Of a DNA stretch of 64,000 nt, positions 22,787 to 33,540 are shown one piece after another. The notes under the pieces are model-generated. The model ran no database searches. It saw nothing but the letters and a program-made list of their open reading frames with translations, and had not been told where the DNA came from. The position numbers were made by a program, and so were the translations under genes. Positions within the stretch are counted from its first letter, which is position 1, and the number at the start of each line of letters is the position of its first letter. Source of the stretch: Symbiodinium natans (Eukaryota > Sar > Dinophyceae > Suessiales > Symbiodiniaceae); NCBI GenBank assembly GCA_905221605.1, contig CAJNDS010002546.1, positions 970,544 through 1,034,543 on the forward strand. Reading direction: 5' to 3'.

Positions 22787-23035
22787 ACCCTAAACCCTAA
22801 ATCCTAAACCCTAAACCCTAAACCCTACATCCTAAACCCTAAACCCTAAACCCTCAACACTCTCGGAGACATGGCTCACCCTGTCGCATGACCCTGTCTC
22901 CTTGGGGCGGTGGACCGTCTGCTCTGCGCAAGAGAGATGCAGGACATCCGGCACCTGAGATTAGGGTTTAAAGATTCAGGGTTTAGGGTTTAGGGTTCAG
23001 GGTTCAGGGTTTAGGGCTTGGGGGTTTCGGGCTTC
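22787..23035. repeat. Paired telomere-like tracts of opposite polarity
   Basis: CCCTAAA units at 22787-22857 and TTTAGGG units at 22966-23035 flank about 100 bp of non-repeat sequence, an arrangement symmetrical on both strands. The enclosed sequence has open frames on both strands but no recognised motif. Confidence 0.85.
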
Positions 23036-23147
23036 TAGCTTGCTGAGGTGGAAGAGATGGGGTTTTGCAATTGGCGTTGCGGTTTCCGGTGGGCACATGC
23101 ACCATGAAAATCAAAGACAACTACATAGGTGTGCGTACACGTGCATA

Positions 23148-23590
23148 ATATATATATATATATATGTATATGTGTGTGTGTGTGTGTGCATGTTGTATGT
23201 ATGTATGTGCAGTGTCGCCCAGTCCCCCAGCCTCCCCCCCCGAAGGTATGGTACCCCCCAGCCCCCTGTGGTTGGGGGCGGGCGGGGGGGTTAGGATTTA
23301 GGGTTTTAGAGTTTCCGGCTTAGGGTTTACGGGTTTTAGGGTCTGAGGGTTTTAGGGTTTAGGGTTTTAGGGTTAAGGGTTTTCCAGGTTCTGAAGGCTT
23401 TGTGTAGGGCTTTAAGGGGTTTTCAGGATGTGTTTAGGTTGCAGGATTCATTTTCGGGTTTAGAGTTCTTGGGTTTAGGGCTTAAGGTTTTAAGGTTTTA
23501 GGGTTTACAGTTTCACGTGAGGGTTTTGGGTTGAGGGGGGACCGCTGAAATGGCGACACGGAACCATATATATATATATATATATATATG
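23148..23590. repeat. TA/TG microsatellites and degenerate TTTAGGG block
   Basis: A (TA)n(TG)n tract lies near 23148-23190. Degenerate TTTAGGG/TTTTAGGG repeats cover about 23284-23530, and a second (TA)n tract lies near 23566-23590. No coding potential is seen. Confidence 0.85.
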
Positions 23591-24297
23591 TGCATTTGTT
23601 TGTTTTTCTATTTATGGATTTATTCACCTGTATGCTCGGCCCCCAAGACCACAGCTTCTATTCTTCTCTATCTGAATAAGGTTGAAACCCATCCTATTTC
23701 AATATTTCTCATTCTAGGTTTCAGATGCCAGATTAAATTTCCAGATTTGACACTTTGCTAGGGCCAATGTTCCCGGGCCTCCAGTTCTCCAGGTTCCAGA
23801 TTTAGGGCTTAGGGTGCCGCGTTGTGCCTTGCCGAAACCTTGAAAATACCGCAAACTACATGGTCTTCGTTGTATAATATAAGTGCAGCAAGCAGGGCAT
23901 AAAAACATTACTTGGATGTGTGGTCCTGCGGGAGGGGGCAGGTGACCATTTATGTATGTACATAGATATGTACATGATTGCACATGCAAATTACGTGGAT
24001 GTGAGTCCTGTCAGTCGGTATGCCTTTTGCGCACCAATTGGTACAGGAAGGAGTCAAGCTTCCGGAGGAAGTGCAAAGGTGTGAAAAGGTTGGTTTGTCT
24101 TGCGGCAGTTGAACCAGTTGAAGATAGTTGATGCTTGGCACGAATGGCTCGATGAAAGTTACGGACATCATTGACAGGGATGTCTCCGCTGAGGCACTTC
24201 CAGGAAGGACATCAGAAGGGAAAAGGTGATGGGATTCGCTGCGTCGTCAAAAGAGCACCCAGGATGCAGGTCCTGAGAGCGCAGGGGGCAATTCACG
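23591..24297. other. Spacer without recognisable gene
   Basis: No motif, RNA gene or element recognised. One TTAGGGCTTAGG-like remnant occurs near 23810. Confidence 0.4.
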
Positions 24298-25050
24298 TCA
24301 TACTTTGAGGCCTTGGTCAGCTAAATGATCTTGCGACGTCTCACTACCACTGCTCCCAGGGCAGATCCCAAGCAGAAGCTGAATTGCAATATTATTCTCA
24401 GATCCGTCCTCTGCTGGACTTGCTGCTTGCTGGTGTTGAACCTGACGATGTCGGGACTTACGCAGGCCGGTAAACCTCGCACGCACAGAACATGCCTCAG
24501 ACCAATTGGAGCTGTACAGCTCCTCAATCTCCTCCGTGGATGAGATTACAAGGAAGATGCTACATGCAAGGAAGGTAAAGCGTAACCGGTGCATCCTTGG
24601 AAGCTAAGGCGTTGCCAACCAGACTTCCTGAACAGCCAACTGCAGGGCAACTGCATCGAGACGGAGTTCTGGCGCGATGCGAATTACACTAAAACCAGCA
24701 CTCCTCCACCGGCCAAATCAAGGTAGAACTCACTTTGCGGATCTGGCAAAGTTGGCCGAGCACACGCTTGCAAGCATCTGCCCTAGTTTCTTTCAACTGC
24801 AACGCAGCCCGCCTTCCAGAAACCAGTGGAAAAAGGCCATGGCTGTGGCAGGATCGTAAACGATAAAGCACCGCTGCGTGGTCCCGCAAGCTTCCTGATC
24901 TTGAGGTGTCGCACTGGTGTCGCCCTGCAGATGTGTTTGAAACTGCTCACGTGGGCTGAAAGCCAAAGGCTGCCAGCACACAAGCAAGTCCGGAGCTTCC
25001 ACCACCTGTGCATGCCCCCGGCAAAACCGCCAGTATTTCTGATATCGCAA
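24298..25050 (-). CDS. Unidentified gene fragments, possible small membrane protein
   Basis: Three minus-strand pieces look coding. The first, about 25050-24800, has VVEAPDLLVCWQPLAFSP and FIVYDPATAMAFFHWFLEGG. The second, about 24830-24740, has LKETRADACKRVLGQLCQIR. The third ends at 24321 and has FNTSKQQVQQRTDLRI followed by a hydrophobic LQFSFCLGSALGAVVV and a basic tail, like a C-terminal membrane anchor. An overlapping frame starts MHRLRFTFLACSIFLVISS, which resembles a signal peptide. Frames and order do not assemble cleanly, so this may be one gene with unresolved introns or decayed sequence. No family is recognised. Confidence 0.3.
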
Positions 25051-26010
25051 GTTTGGGGACCTCGAGCGACCTCTCGATGAAGCGACTGCTATACTCTCAC
25101 ACAGCGCCTCCCCGCTGGGCGCTACGCCACCACTCTCACGTCATAGCCACGGTAGCAGGGGCAATCTGCCGCAACTCAGCCTCACAATTCTAAATGTGAA
25201 CCTTTGTTCTGTAAACTCTGCAACGCCTCCAAGCTTCAACACAGCCGAAACCGGATCCCTCGCCGCGTTCAATTTTCCACAGCCCGTCACCCCCGAGCCG
25301 CCTAAGCCAGAAATCACACACCCCAAAGCCGGTCAAGTGCAGTCCCAGCGCGAGCAGAAGCAGCGGCAACAGCGCCGTTCTTCCTCCACGCTCTCCTGCT
25401 GCATACTCTCCGCGTTTCCAGGCCAATAAACCAATCTCATGCAGATGCTGCCCACCTCTTGTCTGTGAATGTCCGCGGCCTGCATTTTAAAGGCTGACAC
25501 AAGCAGAGACGGCAGTCTTGCATGGCACCTCCTGTCGCTGCCACTCCTCCGCCTCAGTGCGCATGGTCTCGATTCAACTGTTGGTGTTTTTTGTCCACGT
25601 CTGTACGAGACTATGTTTGAGGTGCGGAATGTTGGGAACACAAGTTTGCTTCCCGTTTACTTGCCTCTTCCTCTGCATGGGTCCTTGTCGCCTCCTCCTG
25701 CGGAAACGTGCCATACTTCCTAGTGACCACATCGCGCGACCCGGGCTCGCCGTGCACCTCTTCCCGGCGCCTCGCTTCTTCTGATCGTGCCCTCTCCTGT
25801 GCACAGGCATCGTTGGGGATTCGTTTCATGTAGAAGCACGGCCGACGCGCAATGATAAAACTAGGTTCCTATGATAATTTAAGGTATATACCTTAGTAAG
25901 GGGTTTTGGAGTCTCTCTTGAGTCAGGAGGAGGAGCACGTCATGCGTGAGCTTATGGTCATTCGGGCTTTCGACTGCGGACAGTCAGGGACTGAGCTTTC
26001 TGCCTTTCAG
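25051..26010. other. Region without supported gene
   Basis: Several short frames on both strands around 25190-25830 have no recognisable features. Nothing else is seen. Confidence 0.4.
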
Positions 26011-26250
26011 GGTTTAGGGTTTAGGGTTTAGGGTTTAGGGTTTAGGGTTTAGGGTTTAGGGTTTAGGGTTTAGGGTTTAGGGTTTAGGGTTTAGGGTTTA
26101 GGGTTTAGGGTTTAGGGTTAGGGTTTAGGGTGGGGTTTACGGTGGGGTTTAAGGATTGTTGGAGATCCTTAACCCACGCGAAACCCTAGAGGTAAACAGT
26201 TTAGGGTTTCGGGTTCAGGGTTTAGGGTTTAGGGTTTAAGGTTTAGGCTT
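26011..26250. repeat. Interstitial telomere-type (TTTAGGG)n tract
   Basis: About 17 clean TTTAGGG heptamers from 26011 to about 26130, then degenerate GTGGGGTTT and TTTAGGG units to 26250. The tract begins directly after TGCCTTTCAG, a splice-acceptor-like sequence. Confidence 0.95.
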
Positions 26251-27306
26251 CTGGTCCTGAAGTTGCAACCCAAAACCAACACACATCCCGTCCCAGGCTG
26301 GGCAAAGGAAAAATCGACTATGTTTTCCGCCGTCAACTACGTGTGGCTCGGGCAGGCACTGACGCGGGCTTCGGCTGGCCAGGGAAGTTGGCGTACAGCT
26401 TCTGCCCAACGAGTCACCCACGCCACACAAGGAAATCATCAACACAGGGCCCACCCTATCACACTCCCGCGGCCTGCATACAATCAGGTGCAACAGTCCG
26501 CAGATGTTGGGCGTAGTATGACCTGTCGTGGCTACGAATTGCACGTCCTCTGAAACAATGCCAAGAATTCGCAGCTGTGCTATTCCAAATCATGGGTCAA
26601 TGCACTTCAACCTTTGTCTGCTGTGGACCATCTTGCCTGAACTCAGATTGAGCATCCTCACGTGCAGCCTCAGTTGAGCCGGAAGGCAGACACCCCAGGG
26701 TCCCGCACACTGCACACTTGTACGTGTTGGTAGCCTGTGGAAGGCAAATAGACCGCAAGTGGCTCGGGCCTGCTCTGAACCATCTGGCCCAAACTCAGCT
26801 TGAGCATCATCACGCACAGCCTCGGCTTTGCCGGAATGCAGACTGGATTTAACACATTGGTCTTTGGATGTCATAGCTTTATGATATTCCTTGGTCCGCC
26901 ACGGATGCTGGAGCTTGAACCAGCAGCAAATCCTGCAAATGCATGACTCGCTTGAACTACTGGAAGCCTTCTCCCTTTCCGCTTCGGTTCCCACCTCGTG
27001 ATTCGAGAGGAAGGGAACGAATCACGGAGCTTCGGTTGGTTGCAATGAGAATTGCAGAGCTGCAAGGTGTGGCTTGAAACGCCTACGCCAAGATCCGCCA
27101 AGATCCGCCAAGCAACGCCCTGAAGGTAACCCTTTCGCTGCTACTTGCCGCAGCCTCCGTGACACCCGTGCGCAGCTCCCATAGCCTTGGGCAACTGATC
27201 TTGGATTTGTCTGGGGGTTTGGGGATACGCAAAGCACCTTCTTTGTCCTGCCGCCCATGTACCTCGCTGAGCCTGAAACTGCAACCTTTGAAATGTCGAT
27301 CCTAAC
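26251..27306. other. Region with a small direct duplication, no gene
   Basis: About 65 bp at 26626-26690 recur at 26777-26841; both contain GAGCATC.TCACG and CAGCCTC. No ORF in the region is recognisable. Confidence 0.45.
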
Positions 27307-27603
27307 TCAATTCCATTCGAACCACCCTGAAATAAAACACCCTGAGCCACCAAGAGGCGCCCGCATCAGGTTGCCATCCTCACTAGCCTGCAGGAAAGCA
27401 TCCCGGCTCTGCTTGCGGATTGCATTCAGCTCATCGTCCTGCTCAAGATTCACGGGGTCAGAGATGAAGTCTTGTGCCGGATGCCACTTTGCCCTGTGGC
27501 TCCCCGCTGCATCCTCGGTGATCTGGCATTCGGGATGTTCCTCCGCCTCTGCTGCTGAAGCTAGCCGGCGGAGCTTTTCAAAGCTTCTGCGAGGGATGCA
27601 CAC
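27307..27603 (-). CDS. Unidentified charged exon-like ORF
   Basis: A minus-strand frame rich in charged residues, with SFEKLRRLASAAEAEEHPEC, HPAQDFISDPVNLEQDDEL and KQSRDAFLQASEDGNLMR. This reads like a soluble helical segment. It has no credible start and no recognised family, and its relation to the recombinase fragment on the other strand just downstream is unknown. Confidence 0.35.
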   Translation of the reverse strand: MCIPRRSFEKLRRLASAAEAEEHPECQITEDAAGSHRAKWHPAQDFISDPVNLEQDDELNAIRKQSRDAFLQASEDGNLMRAPLGGSGCFISGWFEWN

Positions 27604-27808
27604 GGATGCAAGATGATGAACACTGGGGCAGGATTGTTCAGGACGACGGCTCAGGAGCTATCGGGGGTTCGGATCTAAAGCCATCGGCATGGGTGCGGGT
27701 CTGAGGGCCTCAGAGGCCTCGAACCTAGCGACAATCTGCACGGGACTTTCCATGTCTTTAGGATTTACAAAACTGTCGACATCTGAATGTATAAAGGAAG
27801 AGGTTCAT

Positions 27809-29386
27809 AAAGCTCTGAACCTTTCAGTGTCGAGTCCGTTGTCCTCGAGCTGGAACGTGAGATCGAGGGCGAGCGTGTGGCCCGCGAGGACCTGGCCCGC
27901 CGCGTGCAGAATCTCGAGCGAACTGTCGCTGCCCTGCAGTCTCGCTGTGCTGATCTTGAGCAGGACGTGGAAGTGGTTTCTACTCGACTGGCGTCCGTCA
28001 ACGCCTTCTTGCACGGCTTCATCAGTCGCTTGGGACAGCTCTTCCGCGTTGTCATCAACCGCTTGCCCACTGGCTTCTGAACAGGCTGCCCTGATGGCTT
28101 CTTCCTCTAGTGCTTCGGGCCTCCCTGGCCATTCGGAAGGGGGAGAGACTGGGCCAGCGTCCCTCAGCGATGCTCTGGCTGATCCGTCTGACTTTCATTC
28201 GCGACTGGTGGCGGCCGAGACGCCAGCAGTTTTGGATGCCACCTCCATCAGTGTTTCAGAGTTCTCTTGGCACGCACACCTTCAAGAAGCCCGAGTCTTA
28301 CCGCCCCTCTTGCCATGGGAGAGGGGCCCCTTGACTTGGGTCTTTGGAGAGCCGGCTAAAAGATCTCGCATCAGCTTACCAAAGGACTTCGCTGCATCCC
28401 CCCTGGAAAAGCATGGGACAGAGAAGGCTCCCCTCGTGATCCATCAGCCAATCCCAGATTTTGCCAAAAGGAGGCTCCGTGTTGCATCTCTACTGGTCAC
28501 CCAGGACACTTCGAGATGGGAGGCCCTTCGCAAACTTCAAGTGCTGGTGCTCCTGGACCCTTCGGCGACTCAAGTTGGGCAGGTGTTGGCGGCTGAGGCG
28601 TCTTTGCTAAGGGACAACAGTTTCTTACAGCGAGCCTTTTCCGATGTCTTCGAGGGGAAAAGCACTTCTACACTGGTGAAAAGGGCTTCTTCCTTGTGGC
28701 GCTTCGCCAACTTCTGCATCGACGGTGGCTTCGGGAACCCGCTTGAGGTCTCGGAGCATGCTCTGTACCAGTACATGTTCCACCTCGAAGAGCACGGAAA
28801 GCCAACCACGGGCTCCTCATTTCTCCAGGCTTGGAACTTTGCGCTTCACACCCTCAAGTTGAACCGTCCCAGGTCGCTGGGGGCGCTGTCAGCAAGGGTT
28901 AAGGGTGCAGCCCAACGGATGTACTCGAAGAAGCGCAAACTGGTGCAAGCCCGACCCTTGACTGTGAAGCAGGTCAAAGCCCTGGAATACGTCGTCCTCA
29001 AGGCGCCCTACATTCACTGGAAGATCATCGCTGGCCACCTTCTTCTGTGTGTAGGGTCCAGCAGCCGCTTTGGGGACTCAATTTGCCTGGCAGTCCTCAA
29101 GGTTGAAACGGCGCAGGGCTTCACCTTGGTCGAGGCTGAAAGCTCAAAATGGAAGACCGGAAATGCTGCCTCCCGGCGTGCTCAGCTGCTTCCCCTCGCT
29201 TCTCTTGGGAAGTTTTTCGCAGATGCTCCGTGGGCCGTCGAATGGATGGCTCTGAGAGAGAAGCTGGGCTTTGGTCTAGATCCTGCACTTCCGGCTTATT
29301 CCGAGGCGACTGGCGAGTGGCTGCAGCGGCCTAAAAAATTGACAAATGTGCTCAAGAGTTCGCTAAAGAACGGCCTGCAAATGTGA
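27809..29386 (+). pseudogene. Truncated tyrosine recombinase of a DIRS-like retroelement
   Basis: Frame 1 first encodes a heptad-rich coiled coil up to a stop near 28080 (LELEREIEGERVAR, NLERTVAALQSRCADLEQDV). From about 28080 frame 2 continues with a recombinase-like core: STSTLVKRASSLWRFANFC, a SEHALYQYMFHLEEHG segment, and SSRFGDSICL where the intact element at 41884-43374 has SCARWSDAAK. It resembles that element over several blocks in the same order. The frame ends at GEWLQRPKK, just where the intact copy goes on to its HSLK and TYGRD active-site boxes. It therefore lacks the C-terminal catalytic His/Tyr and should be inactive. Split direct repeats were not found around it. Confidence 0.65.
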
Positions 29387-30712
29387 TAATGAAGCACATG
29401 TGCCATGTATGCAAACGACCACGAACCTCTGTTTGAGCAGGGCTGAGCGCGGCACAAGCACTTTGCATTTTGCACAAGAGAAGAATTCAAGCAGCTGTGC
29501 CTACTGCGAAGCCCCGAAAAACCACATGAAAAACGTCTGCATAAATCATGCCCATGCAAGATCTGCAAACACACGTGGTAGAAAACTCAGAAACTTTAAA
29601 GACAGTTTTGCGTTGCCCCTTCTTCAAAAAGGGGGAAGGGGCACCTATAAATCAAAGACCACTCTATCCGCAAGCGGAGCGCGTAGTCAAGCCTGAGGCT
29701 CGGCAGGCGTAGCTTCGGAACCCAGCTCTGCCTGCAGGACTTGGGGTTCAAGGCATATAGGCTTCAGGCTTATGGGTTTAGGGGCCAGCAGACAAATAAC
29801 TGCGAACCACAAAGCGAAGGGCGGCAAAGGAAGCATCCGAGTTAACACCAAACGAGAATCACCTCAGCAAAGAAACACGAAAGCACCGGATTTCGAGGTG
29901 GAAGCGAGCATCATCATCAGCAGAACATCATAATGATGCAATTGGTACCTGTTCACTACGATGACCAGCATAGCTTCTAACTACCCGCTCTTGTCGGGCG
30001 GGGACATGTTTGAAGATTCACAGCTGAACAGGATGTGTATGTCGGTCAGAGACTGCCATGCGAAAAGGTCCAGCACCACTGATACGGCTAGTGCTGCCCC
30101 CCGGCCCCGTCTTCCTCCACCCCTCAGAAGAAAAGCAAGAAACACGAGCGAACAAACAACACATTTAGCATGCGCTCTGCAAACATATCACACGCAGCAA
30201 TCGCAGTGCATGAGACAAGCCAAAATCTTACCAGCCCGCAGTACATCCGCACATGTGATCAACCAACACACGGAAACAAAGAGCAACATGCCGCGTGAAC
30301 AGCGGGACACTTCTTCTACACGCGTGTCACAAACGACAACTTATTCTGTCCTGGTACACGTGCAAAGCTGCAGAAACTTGTCAGGTGATGCTGTCAGCGA
30401 TGTTCTTCTTTCGGAAAGTTAAGGCGTGAATTTGCACATTTCGGAAGCTTATCTTAAGCACGACGTCCACGAGGTGTCAATGAAAGCTGGAATCAACGAA
30501 TACCTTCTCGGTCACAACCAACTATCAATAACATTCTGGGAGCAAAATCTTAACCTTGGCATGGGCTTGCCAAGCTTGTCGTCCACACCATCCGAAAGGT
30601 TTGTCATCACGGCAGATTCTTGCATAACTGTTCCTGGTAGCGACGTCCCTGTTGGCACATAACATCGAAGTTCACAACGTGCTCGATGTAAGTACCAAAA
30701 AGCACCTGTTTA
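29387..30712. other. Region without supported gene
   Basis: Follows the truncated recombinase. A plus-strand frame at 29961-30422 has no recognisable features. Nothing else is seen. Confidence 0.4.
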
Positions 30713-30870
30713 GTAAGGCAACGTTTCGGTACAATTGCCTGCCTGCGCCTCCCTGGCACACTTGGTAAGGCAACATTTCGGCACAGTTGCCCGCCTGAGC
30801 CTCCCTGGCACTCTTAGAAAGGCAACATGTCGGTACAACTGCCCACCTGAGCTTCCGGGCCTGCTTGCTG
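30713..30870. repeat. 52-bp tandem repeat, about three copies
   Basis: AAGGCAACRTTTCGGYACA-type units start at 30715, 30767 and 30819, and each is followed by a CCTCCCTGGCAC or similar block. Confidence 0.85.
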
Positions 30871-31074
30871 TCCTGAATCTTGTACTGCCTGGTCTGCTGT
30901 CCTGATGTGCCTAGGTGCCCTCAAGTACGTCGCGTCACATGGCCCGTGCCATTTTGTCCTTAAAATCTCATGACACAGCGAAAAGCCAGAAGCAAGGAAG
31001 GAGTCGGACAAGACCAAAAAGCAGTAAGCGAAACGCAAAGCGCGAAATCATCTCCAGGACCAAACAAACATGCG

Positions 31075-31364
31075 AAGTTGCCCACTGCTCGGCAACCAGT
31101 CGCGCCAGGAGCTCCTGGGTGTTGCCCTGGAAGTGCCGCGCAGCTCGGCGGCCGGGAAGAGCGCGAAACTCAGTCCGGCACTGGGGGCACTTGCTTGTGC
31201 CCCCCTGCGGCCGAATTGTCAACACCTGCCAAAACAATCAAACCACCTGAGCAGCAGAGTGAGTGGACACGAACCATCTCGAAGCAGCTGCGGCAGGTCA
31301 GGTACCCGCACTTACGGCAGCGGCCCAACGAAAAGGTCTCAAAGCAAACCGAGCACGCCATGTC
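31075..31364 (-). CDS. RING-like zinc-finger protein, partial
   Basis: The minus-strand exon beginning MACSVCFETF ends at 31275. It joins exon 31225-31075 across a 49-nt GT-AG intron (31226-31274), both in phase 0. The joined protein has eight ordered cysteines: ACSVC, GRCRKC, LTCRSC and, after the splice, SKCPQC. Spacing is near C-X2-C-X8-C-X2-C-X4-C-X2-C-X14-C-X2-C. That resembles a RING finger with cysteine in the usual histidine slot, suggesting ubiquitin-ligase or protein-binding activity. After it comes a helix (TQELLARLVAEQW), then the frame loses protein character, so more exons must follow. The open frame extends upstream to 31418, so the start could be earlier. Confidence 0.5.
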
Positions 31365-31479
31365 AACTTGCGGGGGACGGCAGGAACGAAAGCTAGTGAG
31401 CGCAGTTGGAGAAGCCACTCAAGAGAACAGCATTGACCGAACAGGCAAGTGTGAGACTACCTCGGACCTAGTGCACTCC

Positions 31480-31850
31480 TTGCCCATCACCCGTACCCCA
31501 CCCCAAAGCAAGAATCCTGGCCAGAAAAAACCTGGAGCAAAACATCCGTCGAGCGCCCAGCCCCAAGACCATCCCCAGAGAATGTCTGGAGCGCCCAACC
31601 CCAGAGAACCCCACTGTCCAGGCTTAAGAGCATCTCACAAAACTCTGCAGCGCCACCCCAGAGCGCAGAGCATCACAAAAGAATCCTCGAATTGCCCAGC
31701 CTGGAGCGCCCCACCCCAGAGTGTCCCCAGAAATTCCTTAGGTTGCCCCAGAGAAGCCCCTAGAGTGCAACCCAGAGTACCCCCAAAGAATCTATCTGCA
31801 CAGAATCCCTGGAGTGCCCAACCGCAGTATCCCCAGAGAATCCCCTGAGC
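31480..31850. repeat. Degenerate minisatellite of GAGCGCCCAACCCCAGAGAA-type units
   Basis: Irregular units containing CCCCAGAGAATCC and GGAGYGCCCAACC recur about ten times with variable spacing. The proline-rich plus frame and glycine-rich minus frame are consequences of the repeat. Confidence 0.7.
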
Positions 31851-32234
31851 ATGATCTGAATAAACCCACTCGTACACGGTTCGACGCTGCTGTTGGAAAT
31901 GCACTTAGCTCACCCGCGCATGGCTTCGACGCTGCACTTGGAGATGTAGAAACATGGTTTCGACGCTGTCTTCAAAAATATTACACACCAGATGTTCGAC
32001 CCTGAGCCTTCGGGCGCGCTTCGCCCAATCGCCCCCTAAGGCTGAGCATCAATTTTCTGGCTGACAAGGTACCGTTCAGGACCTCAAGAAGGCGCTTGGC
32101 CACCGCACCCTGGTGGGATTTAGCCCTAAGTTCAGCCCACTTTCTTTCTATCCCCATACCCCTGTTGTTCAGCCTCGCGGTTGGTAAGAAACTCGGCTGG
32201 CTCCCACGGGCTAGCTTTCGTGATATGGGCGGGC

Positions 32235-33540
32235 AGCTCCTGAGTCTTGGAACAGCCAGCAAGCTCAACAGCTTTGAACCAAGTCACCAATGACTTAAAG
32301 CCAAGCCTCGCTATTGACTATTGACGAGCATGCGACACACCGACTACGACGCTGCTGCGCTTGGGCGCGGGGCAAACACATAATCACAACTTTGACTCGA
32401 GATTTCCGCATGCCTCTTGGGGTAGTGAGCAAACTCAACAGATTTGAACCAAGTCATCAATGACTTAAAGCCAAGCCTCGCTATTGACGAGCATGCGACA
32501 CACCGACTACGACGCTGCTGCGCTTGGGCGCTCGGCAAACACATAATCACAGCTTTGACTCGAGATTTCCGCATGCCTCTTGGGGTAGTGAGCAAACTCA
32601 ACAGATTTGAACCACGTCATCAATGACTTAAAGCCAAGCCTCGCTATTGACGAGCATGCGACACACCGACTACGACGCTGCTGCGCTTGGGCGCTCGGCA
32701 AACACATAATCACAGCTTTGACTCGAGATTTCCGCATGCCTCTTGGGGTAGTGAGCAAAGTCAACAGATTAGAACCAAGTCACCAATGGCTTGAAGCCAA
32801 GCCTTGCTATTGACGAGCATGCGACACACCGACTACGACGCTGCTGCGCTTGGGCGCTCGGCAAACACATAATCACAACTTTGACTCGAGATTTGCGCAT
32901 GCCTCTTGGGGTAGTGAGCAAGCAAGTCACCAGTGACGTAAAGCCAGGGCTCGCTATTGACGAGCATGCGACACACCAACTACGACGCTGCTGCGCTTTA
33001 ATCACAGCTTTGACTGGAGATTTCCGCATGCCTCTTGGGGTAGTGAGCAAGCTCAACAGATTTGTACCAAGTCACCAATGACTCAAAGCCAAGACTCGCT
33101 GTTGACATTTGACGAGCATGCGACACACCGACTACGACGCTGCTGCGCTTGGGCGCTCGGCAAACACATGATCACAACTTTGACTCGAGATTTCCGCATG
33201 CCTCTTGGGGTAGTGGGCAAGCTCAACAGATTTGAACCGAGTCACCAATGGCTTGAAGCCAGGCCTCGCTATTGACGAGCATGCGACACACCGACTACGA
33301 CGCTGCTGCGCTTGGGCACTCGGCAGACACATAATCACAGCTTTGACTCGAGATTTCCGCATGCCTCTTGGGGTAGTGAGCAAGCTCAACAGATTTGAAG
33401 CAAGAAGCCTCGCTATTGACGAGCATGCGACACACGGACTGCGACGCTGCTGCGCTTGGGCGCTCGGCACACACATCGTCACTACCTTGACGCGAGATTT
33501 TATCGTACCTCTTGGGGTAGCGAGCGAGCAAGCTCAACAG
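32235..33540. repeat. 163-bp satellite, eight copies
   Basis: The marker GAGCATGCGACACACCGACT (or near variants) starts at 32326, 32489, 32652, 32815, 32962, 33114, 33277 and 33421. Four of the seven intervals are 163 bp and three are shortened to 144-152 bp by internal deletions. Each unit ends CCTCTTGGGGTAGTGAGCAA. The middle copies are almost identical, implying recent homogenisation. 163 is not a multiple of three, so the overlapping frames are not conserved coding. It is not a CRISPR array: there are no unique spacers and units are contiguous. Confidence 0.95.

Noticed and set aside
24440-24475. A 20-nt GT-AG intron in the 24.3-24.6 kb ORF
   Set aside because: Implausibly short, and the spliced product hits a stop within about 15 codons.
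27689-28080. N-terminal 130 codons of the plus frame that contains the truncated recombinase
   Set aside because: The frame is Ser/Trp-rich without pattern, while frame 1 over the same bases encodes a regular coiled coil. Frame 2 becomes meaningful only after about 28080.
30970-31848. 292-codon proline-rich ORF
   Set aside because: Its first part is antisense to the RING-like exons and its second part is a minisatellite translation.
32235-33540. Possible CRISPR array or tandem small-RNA genes
   Set aside because: Units are contiguous without unique spacers, the genome is eukaryotic by its introns, and I could not recognise a tRNA, 5S or snRNA in the monomer.
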